In this document: one piece after another, positions 6,913 through 13,915 of the stretch
Position numbering within the stretch: the stretch's first letter is position 1
Layout: each line of letters begins with the position of its first letter
Source: an uncultured Desulfomonile sp.
Lineage (GTDB): Bacteria; Desulfobacterota; Desulfomonilia; Desulfomonilales; Desulfomonilaceae
Direction: 5' to 3'
NCBI GenBank assembly: GCA_937915285.1
Contig: CALDNG010000155.1
Span: 1 to 15,310, forward strand
DNA: 15,310 bases
Notes under the pieces: model-generated
What the model was told of the DNA's origin: nothing
The model's input: only the letters and a program-made list of their open reading frames with translations
Databases searched by the model: none
Translations under genes and position numbers: made by a program

Positions 6913-8901
6913 TTGTTTTTTCTGAGTAACATAGCCAAATATTTCAACGGAAAGCCCTTGTTTGAGCAGGTGAGCCTCAGCGTACACAGGGGGGACCGCG
7001 TAGGAATTGTTGGCCCCAATGGGGCTGGAAAGTCAACCCTACTGGGAATGATGGAAGGTATCATGTCACCTGATGCGGGTGACATTTCTATTGAGAAAAA
7101 GATACGCGTTGGGATTCTTCATCAGGAACTGATCCAGGGAAATGACGGCCCGATAATAGACGAGATAATGAACGTCTCTGATGAACTCAGAGAGATACGA
7201 AAGCGGATCAAGCAGCTTGAGTCAGAGATGTCGACACTTTCTGAAAAAAGTTCCGAAGCTGACAGGCTCCTGGAAGAGCATGGCGCCTTGATGCATGAAT
7301 TTGAGAGATATAACGGCTACACCCTGGAAGCCAGGGCTCTCAAGACATTGCAGGGTCTTGGATTCAGGCCTGAGGATGCGAGAAAACGATGGAGCGAATT
7401 CTCCGGTGGCTGGCGAATGAGGGTAGCTTTGGCGAAAATACTTCTGTCCGAGCCGGACGCACTCTTGCTTGATGAGCCGACCAACCATCGCGATCTGGAG
7501 AGCCTTATCTGGGTGGAAGAATATCTTTCGGGATTCAAGGGGGCGCTGGTTATTGTTAGCCACGATCGCGCGTTCCTCAACAAGCTGGTCACAAGAATCT
7601 TTGAAGTGGCCAATGGTAAAGTTACTACATATACCGGAAACTACGATGATTACGAGTTGAACAAGCAGACACAGGAAGACATTCTTGTCTCTGCTTACAA
7701 GAACCAGCAGGAAAAAATTAAAAGGATAGAAAAGTTTGTTAACCAGAACCGCGTTAAGGCTCGAACAGCCAGCAGGGTCCAAAGCCGCCTCAAGATGCTG
7801 GACAAAATGGAAAAAGTCGAATTACCGACTCGACAGAGGAAACTCAAGTTTTCATTCCCCGCATCACCCGCCTCTGGTAAGCGAACACTTCAGATCAATG
7901 ATCTGGTGAAAAAGTACGACACCAATGTTGTTTATAACGGTTTTGACTTCGCTGTGGACAGAGGTGAGCGCATAGGGCTTATCGGCCCTAATGGAGCGGG
8001 AAAATCTACCCTGATGAAGATAATAGCCGGAACTGTTCCACACGACTCGGGGGTAGTCAAATACGGACATAATGTCAAACCAGGGTATTTTGCGCAGCAT
8101 CAGTCCGAGATGCTCAACTCGGAGCTTACAGTGCTTGAGGAGGCTTACTCGTCCTGTTCCACCGTCACCGAGCAGGAAGTGCGGAATCTTCTCGGAGCGT
8201 TTCTGTTTTCAGGCGACGATGTTTACAAGAAGGTCAGGGTCCTTTCCGGTGGAGAAAAAAGCAGACTCGCTCTCACAAAAATACTGCTTTCTCCTCCAAA
8301 CCTTCTATTAATGGATGAGCCTACAAACCATCTGGACATTCCATCATGCGAGATCCTGGAGGACGGGCTAAGGAAGTACGACGGAACGCTCATACTGATC
8401 ACACACGACAGAAGACTGATGAATGCCATTTGCACCGGTATTCTTGAAGTTGAAAAGGGTAGGCAGGAGTATTTCATAGGAAATTACGAGGACTACCTCT
8501 ACAAGAAGAAACTAATCGAGGAAGAGAAGGTCCTGGAGGAATTCAATCCGCCTCCACTCCCTCAACCCGGACCTGATAAAGAAGCCATCAAAAGCGATGA
8601 CAAAGAATCACGAAAGGATAGGAAGCGGAGGGAAGCACAGAATAGAATAATTTTGTTCAAGAAACAGGAACCTGTGCGTCGTGAGATAGCGGATATAGAA
8701 AAAAAACTGGAACAAGTGGAGCAGAGATCAAAAGAAATCCATACTTTCCTTGCTGATCCTGTTAATTACGAGAAAAAGGATATGATGAGGGCTGTGTTGG
8801 AAGAAGAGCCTGCTGTGAGCCGCGAGTTGAGATCGCTGGAAGAACGTTGGGAGGAATTGCAAAATCAGCTAGAGGAGATTGACCAGGAGATGGGGGCGTG
8901 A
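6913..8901 (+). CDS. ABC-F family ribosome-associated ATPase (YheS/Uup-like)
   Basis: This is a soluble tandem ATPase of the ABC-F class (no membrane helices, 662 residues). Such proteins bind the ribosomal E site to resolve stalling, or protect it from antibiotics. Domain 1 has GPNGAGKST (34-42), FSGGWRMR (163-170), LLLDEP (184-189) and SHDR (216-219). Domain 2 has GPNGAGKST (358-366), LSGGEKSR (444-451), LLLMDEPTNHLD (464-475) and THDR (497-500). The interdomain linker, about 250-305, is rich in basic residues (RVKARTASRVQSRLKM), as in the tRNA-interaction motif of YheS-like members. A charged C-terminal coiled coil spans about 575-660. Domain 1 reads TNHRD instead of TNHLD after Walker B. 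Start: TTG 6913-6915 has GGAG 7 nt upstream and an in-frame stop at 6895-6897. Housekeeping versus resistance function cannot be told from sequence alone. Confidence 0.93.
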   Translation: MFFLSNIAKYFNGKPLFEQVSLSVHRGDRVGIVGPNGAGKSTLLGMMEGIMSPDAGDISIEKKIRVGILHQELIQGNDGPIIDEIMNVSDELREIRKRIKQLESEMSTLSEKSSEADRLLEEHGALMHEFERYNGYTLEARALKTLQGLGFRPEDARKRWSEFSGGWRMRVALAKILLSEPDALLLDEPTNHRDLESLIWVEEYLSGFKGALVIVSHDRAFLNKLVTRIFEVANGKVTTYTGNYDDYELNKQTQEDILVSAYKNQQEKIKRIEKFVNQNRVKARTASRVQSRLKMLDKMEKVELPTRQRKLKFSFPASPASGKRTLQINDLVKKYDTNVVYNGFDFAVDRGERIGLIGPNGAGKSTLMKIIAGTVPHDSGVVKYGHNVKPGYFAQHQSEMLNSELTVLEEAYSSCSTVTEQEVRNLLGAFLFSGDDVYKKVRVLSGGEKSRLALTKILLSPPNLLLMDEPTNHLDIPSCEILEDGLRKYDGTLILITHDRRLMNAICTGILEVEKGRQEYFIGNYEDYLYKKKLIEEEKVLEEFNPPPLPQPGPDKEAIKSDDKESRKDRKRREAQNRIILFKKQEPVRREIADIEKKLEQVEQRSKEIHTFLADPVNYEKKDMMRAVLEEEPAVSRELRSLEERWEELQNQLEEIDQEMGA

Positions 8902-9006
8902 TTCCCAAAAAAGTCCCCCGCATGAACGGCCCCATAAACACAAACAATTTCAAGCCAGGATACCAACCTTGTAGTCTCGTTTGCACATTTTGACTGCCAG
9001 CATGAT

Positions 9007-9035
9007 CGTGTGAAAAGGCGTTCATTTTTCACGCG
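9007..9035. terminator. Possible bidirectional terminator between convergent genes
   Basis: CGTGTGAAAA and TTTTCACGCG form a 10-bp stem (one G-T pair) with a 9-nt loop, at the junction of the convergent ABC-F and sensor genes. The A-tract and T-tract in the arms suit a bidirectional terminator, though only TTT follows on the plus strand. It contains the TGA stop of the leftward gene (9022-9024). The rest of the 120-bp gap shows nothing notable. Confidence 0.4.
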
Positions 9036-9939
9036 TTTCATTGCCGGTTCCACCGCTATCCAGAATGCCGTCTGCAAAGTCCGGATAAAGTTTCCTGAGG
9101 CAATCGGGACAGATACCGTGACTGAAATTGGCGTTAGTCCTGTCCCTAACGTAAACCTCCATCTGAATCCAGTTGTTGCCATCATCGCGTATTTTCTTAC
9201 AGTTTGAACATATGGGCAACAAACCCCTCAATGTTTTTACCTCCGCAAGAGCTTTTTCCAATTTCTGAATGTTGGATTCAAGGGCCGACTGAGTCGCCAG
9301 CAAATCTCTCTCAAACCACTCGGCATTGAGCATGATGAAAGAAAAACAGATGACCAGTTCCAAAACTATAAAGATAATAAAGAAGAACAATTCGCTGTTA
9401 AGTGAAATCATGAACTCGAAGTTCGCAATAGTGAGGTTAAATAATGCCCGAATGATTGCAACTGCCGTGGCCAAAGCAGTTTCCATACCGAGAATCAGAA
9501 GGAAGACGGATTTAATCCTGAAATATTCCCGAAGGCTTATCCATGCGGTTAATCCGTGGAAGATCGAGAACGCCGCCGAAATGACCAGTGTCCTCCAGGC
9601 TCCTGAATCGAAATAATAGAAGGTTGAAATTGCGTGAATAGCCACGAGAAGCGGAATCACATAGATCCACAACGGAAGTTTAGCGACACCCAGAAAACGC
9701 CTCATGCCATCCAGATAAAATAATCCAGTCAGAGGCCAAAACATGTTCGCTAAAAATACCGAAATCTCAAAAGGTATGACTCCCCTAAAAGCCAGGGAAC
9801 CATAAGTCAGGGCTGTCCCCACCACCCCAGCCATCCAATAGCTAAAGCCTGGAAAGGTTTTTCTCGAAAAGTAAAATACGGCCATACTCAAAGCCATGAA
9901 CATGTTGAGTATGGCTGACGTGATCAACAAGAGCTTCAT
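9022..9939 (-). CDS. Seven-helix membrane sensor with coiled coil and CxxC...CxxC output module
   Basis: This 305-residue protein has about seven hydrophobic segments in residues 3-205. They are followed by a coiled coil (about 206-238), then LRGLLPICSNCKKIRDDGNNW and a closing GICPDCLRKLYP. The module's two CxxC pairs (Cys244/247 and Cys277/280) suggest a zinc ribbon. Similar LPICSxCKKIRDD tails are common at the C-termini of PAS and response-regulator proteins in Desulfobacterota; the tail's function is, to my knowledge, not established. No kinase, GGDEF, EAL or phosphatase motif is present. The start is ATG 9937-9939, with AGGAA 7 nt upstream; TTG at 9942 is a less likely alternative. A plausible but weak promoter (TTGATC, 17 bp, TATTGC) lies at 9962-9990. 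The gene stands alone, convergent with the ABC-F gene. Signal transduction is inferred. Confidence 0.8.
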   Translation of the reverse strand: MKLLLITSAILNMFMALSMAVFYFSRKTFPGFSYWMAGVVGTALTYGSLAFRGVIPFEISVFLANMFWPLTGLFYLDGMRRFLGVAKLPLWIYVIPLLVAIHAISTFYYFDSGAWRTLVISAAFSIFHGLTAWISLREYFRIKSVFLLILGMETALATAVAIIRALFNLTIANFEFMISLNSELFFFIIFIVLELVICFSFIMLNAEWFERDLLATQSALESNIQKLEKALAEVKTLRGLLPICSNCKKIRDDGNNWIQMEVYVRDRTNANFSHGICPDCLRKLYPDFADGILDSGGTGNETREK

Positions 9940-9942
9940 CAA

Positions 9943-10262
9943 TACGTTCCTAGACTACCGAGCAATAGTAGACGACCAGATGCAGATCAACCCTATTGTA
10001 ATTCCTGGCGCAGACCCATGAACGTAGGAGGTCCGCGGATACGATCATGAATAGGTTACCGACCTCACTCGCCTGAATCCCTGAAAAGGTGTGATTAACG
10101 CCAGGAAGCGAGCAAATGGGGAATGCTTGCGGGACAGATGCACCGGTTATCCGTCAGTGACTATTCCTCAGGACCATTTGACACCCGGCTGACATAGCCC
10201 CGTACGACATAACTCTCCTGGCACGGCCGAGGGCCAGCATGGCTAAGGAAGAGTCTTTTAAA
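9943..10262. other. 320-bp gene-free stretch between the sensor and TPR genes
   Basis: No reading frame here looks like a gene, and I recognise no tRNA, SRP RNA, 6S RNA, tmRNA or known riboswitch core. Visible items are a short hairpin (CTGGC...GCCAG, near 10217-10237), the weak leftward promoter for the sensor gene at 9962-9990, and an isolated TTGACA at 10178 with no matching -10. The region may be the sensor's leader or hold an unrecognised small RNA. Confidence 0.4.
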
Positions 10263-11612
10263 TTAGAGTCCGTGTCTTCTCTTGGATGAACGGAGCAGTT
10301 TTTTGAAATCGGCGTTTTGCTTGAAACGGCTCAAGGATCTCTCAGACATGGCCTTTTCCAGAACAGCATGCCCACCTGCCCTGACAGCCAGGCCAAGGAC
10401 ATCAAGAGCTAGTTTGTCGCGTCCGGTCCGGGCATAAACCAGGGCAGCGTTGTAATGAAGCCACTCCGGTTCAAACGGATCCTTTTCATCCATGGCCTGA
10501 TGGTAATAATTCAGGGCCTGCTCATAGGCCCCCATTTCCATGTTCAGGTAAACCAGCCTGCTTACAGTGTAAGGCGCAAGACCAGAGAAAGATTTGAGTT
10601 TTTTCTGAATTTCCTCTGTCTTCCCACTGTCACCATTTATCCAGTAAGCAACTGCGAGATCAGCAAGCGCAAACTGGTCGTTAGGCTCCTTTTTAAGTCC
10701 GAGCCTGTAATGTTTGACCGCCTCCAGGGGGTTGCGCTTCTTGTAGAGGAAATAATATCCCAGGTGGAAATCAACCTGGGCATCATCAGGATTGGTTTCA
10801 TGCGCTTTTTGAAACAGGCGCAAGGCGTCCTTCTCACGATCCATTTCAAGATACAGATGACCAAGCTCAGTCAGGAACTGACTGTCGGTAGGGTTTAATT
10901 CGACTGCGCTTCGCAAGTAGAGGAGCGCCTTGCGATATTCAGATTCATCAAGATAAATCAGGCCGATATTGAAGTAAGGATCGGCGTTTTCCCGGTCAAG
11001 TCCTATTGAGGCCAGAAAGTCCTGTTTGGCCTGCTCAATTCTTCCCATCTTCCAGCAGATGAGTCCTCGGTTGTTAAAAAGGTATGCAGACCCCGGTCCA
11101 CTCAAACGAATCGCAGAATCAATGAAATCCCGGGCTTCTTCCAGCCGGTTCTCCTCATATCTCCTGAGGGCCTGGTCATTAAGACCCCTGATCTGTTTAT
11201 CGCGTTCGTGTTCCTTAAGGTCTGAATATACAAGTGTTCCACTGCGAACGGACCTGACCTCGTATGCGTCAAGGAGAAGCGAATAATCGTTAAGTTCCAT
11301 GTATTCGTCAATCATGGAAACTTCCACGACAAAAACCGGAGCTGTGAAGCGTGATCCGAAGAAAGTCACATAATAATAGGTGGTGACATCCTCTTCAATT
11401 TCCTCTATTTCCCAGATTTCATCAGGATGCTCAAGGGTAAATTCCACCCATGGGCCGAAGTATGTTTTGCCGAGATAACTTGAAGCTCCAAACAGTTGCG
11501 GGAAACAGGACTTTATGTCTTTCGGATTCGGAAAATCAGGAAGGCGATGTTCCAGTCTGTTTTTTTCAGGGGATTCTCTTTCAAATGACAGGTCTGCAAC
11601 CTTGAATGCCAT
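10263..11612 (-). CDS. TPR-repeat protein with unrecognised N-terminal domain
   Basis: The 449-residue protein has no signal peptide or membrane helix, so it is probably cytoplasmic. Residues 1-~130 are not a domain I know: mixed alpha/beta in appearance, with aromatic and acidic stretches such as EIWEIEEIEED followed by TTYYYVTFF, and then a probable beta strand, APVFVVEV. Residues ~137-410 are about eight TPR units; examples are DPYFNIGLIYLDESEYRKAL and EWLHYNAALVYARTGRDKLA. The C-terminal segment LSRFKQNADFKKLLRS resembles the closing motif seen after TPR arrays in many proteins. TPR arrays bind partner proteins, so this is likely a scaffold or adaptor. The start ATG at 11610-11612 has GAGGG 6 nt upstream. 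The gene lies 238 bp downstream of rsmE on the same strand, so it may have its own promoter. The partner is unknown. Confidence 0.85.
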   Translation of the reverse strand: MAFKVADLSFERESPEKNRLEHRLPDFPNPKDIKSCFPQLFGASSYLGKTYFGPWVEFTLEHPDEIWEIEEIEEDVTTYYYVTFFGSRFTAPVFVVEVSMIDEYMELNDYSLLLDAYEVRSVRSGTLVYSDLKEHERDKQIRGLNDQALRRYEENRLEEARDFIDSAIRLSGPGSAYLFNNRGLICWKMGRIEQAKQDFLASIGLDRENADPYFNIGLIYLDESEYRKALLYLRSAVELNPTDSQFLTELGHLYLEMDREKDALRLFQKAHETNPDDAQVDFHLGYYFLYKKRNPLEAVKHYRLGLKKEPNDQFALADLAVAYWINGDSGKTEEIQKKLKSFSGLAPYTVSRLVYLNMEMGAYEQALNYYHQAMDEKDPFEPEWLHYNAALVYARTGRDKLALDVLGLAVRAGGHAVLEKAMSERSLSRFKQNADFKKLLRSSKRRHGL

Positions 11613-11639
11613 TCCTAACCCTCGTCAATAGCTCATAAT

Positions 11640-11773
11640 ATTACACGTTGCGCAGTCCTTCCGGGCTTGCCCCCCGGCAAAGATGACGCAACCGATAAAA
11701 ACATTAATAAAAAATATCACGAAGACCTGCCAAGGTCAACCTGTTCAGCAGCCTCAGACTGCACAGAAACAGG
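11640..11773 (-). other. Cluster of inverted repeats upstream of the TPR gene
   Basis: The 238-bp gap 11613-11850 holds several perfect inverted repeats. GTTGCG (11647-11652) pairs with CGCAAC (11687-11692), enclosing either CCGGG/CCCGG (11661-11677) or an alternative TTGCC/GGCAA stem (11668-11680). GACCT/AGGTC (11724-11737) has a GCCA loop. CCTGTT/AACAGG (11740-11773) encloses GCAG/CTGC. In the leftward transcript the 11724-11737 hairpin is followed by a T-rich run starting about 9 nt later, so it may include a poor terminator for rsmE. The whole could be a structured leader of the TPR gene or a small RNA. Nothing matches a known RNA family by eye. Confidence 0.35.
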
Positions 11774-11850
11774 ATTTTCGTTCTTGATTTCGGTGAGTTT
11801 ACCCTAATATTCCTGCACAAGGATGTCAGGCTGCCTTCAATAGCAAACAT

Positions 11851-12615
11851 TTAGGGCAACTTTTTTAATTCCTTCTCAGTCGCCAATACAAGCGCCAGAC
11901 CGGAACCGACTATTGCAGCGGTCTCAGTCCTCAGTATAGCAGGCCCGATTGATACCCCAATGAAACCACTGGATTCCAGCAGTCTTTTTTCATTCTTCGT
12001 GATCCCTCCTTCCGGTCCGACAACCAATGTCACCGATTTTGAACTTTGCCCCTGTAGCGCTCCCAGCAGCGTCACAGATGCTGAAGGTCCGTCCATGAAG
12101 ATTCTAGTTCCTTCATCTTCCGGCATTTCAAGAAAATGGTCTAGGGTAACTGGATCAAATATTGTTGGTGTGACAAGCCTGCCTGATTGGGAGCAGGCGG
12201 AATTTATAATATTGCTCCACCTCTCTTTCCTGACCTGTGGCTTGCGATTACAACGTTCGAAAAGTATTGGAATGAACCTTTCCACACCCAGTTCCGTGCA
12301 GTGTCGCAAAATCTGTTCGATGGGATCCGGACGAACACATCCAAAAGCCAGGGAAATTCTTACCGCCGCATCACAGGATGTTTCAATTTCACGCTCGATG
12401 TCAGCCCAAAGTTCATTTTTCTTCTTGATATTCAGACGAACAAGAAAACTTCTTGAGCCATCAGAAGCAATCAGCAAGTCTCCCGGTTCAAGCCTCAGAG
12501 CTTCATAAACATAAATCCGGTTTGCCTCCGACAGTTTTACCCGGTCACTCAAGACTTCTTCAGCGGCGACAAAAATTCTTCTGTATTTTCTTGGAGAATC
12601 GCCTGAAAACATCAT
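11851..12615 (-). CDS. rsmE: 16S rRNA (uracil(1498)-N3)-methyltransferase RsmE
   Basis: RsmE methylates N3 of U1498 in helix 44 of 16S rRNA, in the assembled 30S subunit, using SAM. The 254-residue product is normal in length. It has a PUA-like N-terminal domain (about 10-75) and a SPOUT (trefoil-knot) methyltransferase domain. Diagnostic segments are CTELGVERFIPI (106-117), SACSQSGR (139-146), VVGPEGGIT (198-206) and IGPAILRTETAAI (223-235), the last forming the knotted cofactor site. Two adjacent ATGs (12615 and 12612) are possible starts. The first overlaps the TGA of the upstream aminotransferase as ATGA, which suggests translational coupling. An AAGG motif lies a few bases upstream. No unusual residues are seen. 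Confidence 0.95.
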   Translation of the reverse strand: MMFSGDSPRKYRRIFVAAEEVLSDRVKLSEANRIYVYEALRLEPGDLLIASDGSRSFLVRLNIKKKNELWADIEREIETSCDAAVRISLAFGCVRPDPIEQILRHCTELGVERFIPILFERCNRKPQVRKERWSNIINSACSQSGRLVTPTIFDPVTLDHFLEMPEDEGTRIFMDGPSASVTLLGALQGQSSKSVTLVVGPEGGITKNEKRLLESSGFIGVSIGPAILRTETAAIVGSGLALVLATEKELKKLP

Positions 12616-13775
12616 CCGAACCTTTGCCTTAAATATCTGTCAATCCTGTTGAGTCCTTCCAGAATATTTTCAGCGGAATTGGTGTATGAGAACCTTATAA
12701 ACCCTTCAGCGTTTTCGCCGAAATCTATACCCGGAGTAACTCCGACCCTTGCGTCCTCAAGTATTTCAAAAGCAAATTTGTAGGAATCACTTGAGAATTT
12801 CCTTGCGTCAGCGAGAATGTAAAAAGCGCCAACTGGATCACTGCTGATTTCAAAACCGATTTCCCTGAGCCTTTTCAGCATCAGTATTCGTCTATCGTTG
12901 AATATGTTTCTCATTCTATCGGTTTCAGTAGAGGAATGTGTCAGCGCTTCCACACCGGCGTACTGAATGAAGTCAGCGGCGCTTATGAAAAAATTCTGGC
13001 TCATTTTCTGAATAGGCCTTACAAATTCGGGAAGACATATCAGGTAGCCAAGACGCCAGCCCGTCATCGCAAAGAGTTTTGAAAATCCGTTTACCACAAA
13101 GGCATTACGGGTGAATTCCAGTATAGTCCGTTCATGCCCCTCATAAACCAGCCCATGGTATATCTCATCCGAGATTATGGGAACGCCCAGACCTGACAAT
13201 TTCTCCATATTCTCAGGAGTCATTATTGTTCCTGTCGGGTTAGAGGGTGAATTGACCATAATGGCTTTGGTTCGTCCTGTAATGGCCTTCTGGACTCTTT
13301 CGGGACTCAACTGGAAGCCTTCCTCTGGATAGACATTCACAAAGACCGGGTTCCCGCCCAGAAACCGCACAAAGTTGGGGTAGCAGGCGTAATGAGGATC
13401 AGACAGTATTATCTCGTCTCCTGGATCAAGAAGGGCTGCCAAAGCCAGCAGGATTGCGGGTGAGGATCCTGATGTCACTATGACACACTGGGGATCGACA
13501 TCCACGCCGTATTTCCTTGAGTGATATTCTGAAATGGCCTTCTTCAGCTCCGGAATGCCAGTGCTGGATGTGTAATGGGTCTTTCCCGACTTCAAAGCCA
13601 TTATCCCTGCATCTGTGATGTTGGAAGGGGTATCAAAATCAGGTTCTCCAACTTCAAGGTGGATTACGTCCGCACCACAGGCTGCCATGTCCATGGCTCT
13701 CTCCAGGACATCCATAACCAGAAACGGTGGAATCTGTCTTGAACGTTGAGATACGAAATGGTCAAAATTTTTCAT
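12612..13775 (-). CDS. PLP-dependent aminotransferase, class I (subgroup I-gamma)
   Basis: This is a fold-type I pyridoxal-phosphate aminotransferase, 387 residues, normal length and probably cytoplasmic. It shows EVGEPDFDTP (41-50), SGSSPAILLALAALLDPGD (102-120), NSPSNPTG (175-182), SDEIYHGLVYEG (202-213), the Schiff-base lysine Lys233 in NGFSKLFAMTGWRLGY, and the carboxylate-binding Arg361 in FIRFSYTNS. These fit aspartate, alanine or aromatic aminotransferases of the AspC/AlaA-like subgroup; the substrate cannot be assigned from sequence alone. The start ATG 13773-13775 has GGAG 10 nt upstream. A consensus -10 (TATAAT on the leftward strand, 13811-13816) lies 36 bp before the ATG. The gene is divergent from the secreted protein gene and coupled to rsmE by a 4-bp overlap. 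Confidence 0.92.
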   Translation of the reverse strand: MKNFDHFVSQRSRQIPPFLVMDVLERAMDMAACGADVIHLEVGEPDFDTPSNITDAGIMALKSGKTHYTSSTGIPELKKAISEYHSRKYGVDVDPQCVIVTSGSSPAILLALAALLDPGDEIILSDPHYACYPNFVRFLGGNPVFVNVYPEEGFQLSPERVQKAITGRTKAIMVNSPSNPTGTIMTPENMEKLSGLGVPIISDEIYHGLVYEGHERTILEFTRNAFVVNGFSKLFAMTGWRLGYLICLPEFVRPIQKMSQNFFISAADFIQYAGVEALTHSSTETDRMRNIFNDRRILMLKRLREIGFEISSDPVGAFYILADARKFSSDSYKFAFEILEDARVGVTPGIDFGENAEGFIRFSYTNSAENILEGLNRIDRYLRQRFG

Positions 13776-13810
13776 GGATTAGGAACTCCGTTAAGAGTAG
13801 ATAACACTGC

Positions 13811-13816
13811 ATTATA
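13811..13816 (-). promoter_or_regulatory. Candidate -10 box for the aminotransferase-rsmE pair
   Basis: The leftward strand reads a consensus TATAAT here, which would start transcription near 13804. A TTGAAA lies upstream but 21 bp away, longer than usual, so the -35 is uncertain. Confidence 0.4.
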
Positions 13817-13854
13817 ATGAAGAAGAATCTATAAGTCTTTCAAAAACTAGTTGA

Positions 13855-13883
13855 TTGATTCTGCAGAGTTTCTTTGTTACAAT
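13855..13883 (+). promoter_or_regulatory. Sigma-70-type promoter for the secreted protein gene
   Basis: TTGATT (13855-13860), a 17-bp spacer and TACAAT (13878-13883) match the consensus at 4/6 and 5/6. Transcription would begin near 13890. This rules out the upstream TTG at 13874 as a start codon and supports the ATG at 13916. Confidence 0.6.
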
Positions 13884-13915
13884 TCGTTTATCAAGGGGAT
13901 TCTGGTATTTTACAC

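Noticed and set aside
10178..10205. Rightward promoter starting with a perfect TTGACA.
   Set aside because: No -10 at 16-19 bp matches beyond 3 of 6, and no rightward gene follows.
13874..13915. Longer N-terminus of the exported protein from TTG 13874.
   Set aside because: It lies upstream of the -10 box at 13878-13883, so it would not be in the mRNA, and it would put 19 odd residues before the signal peptide.
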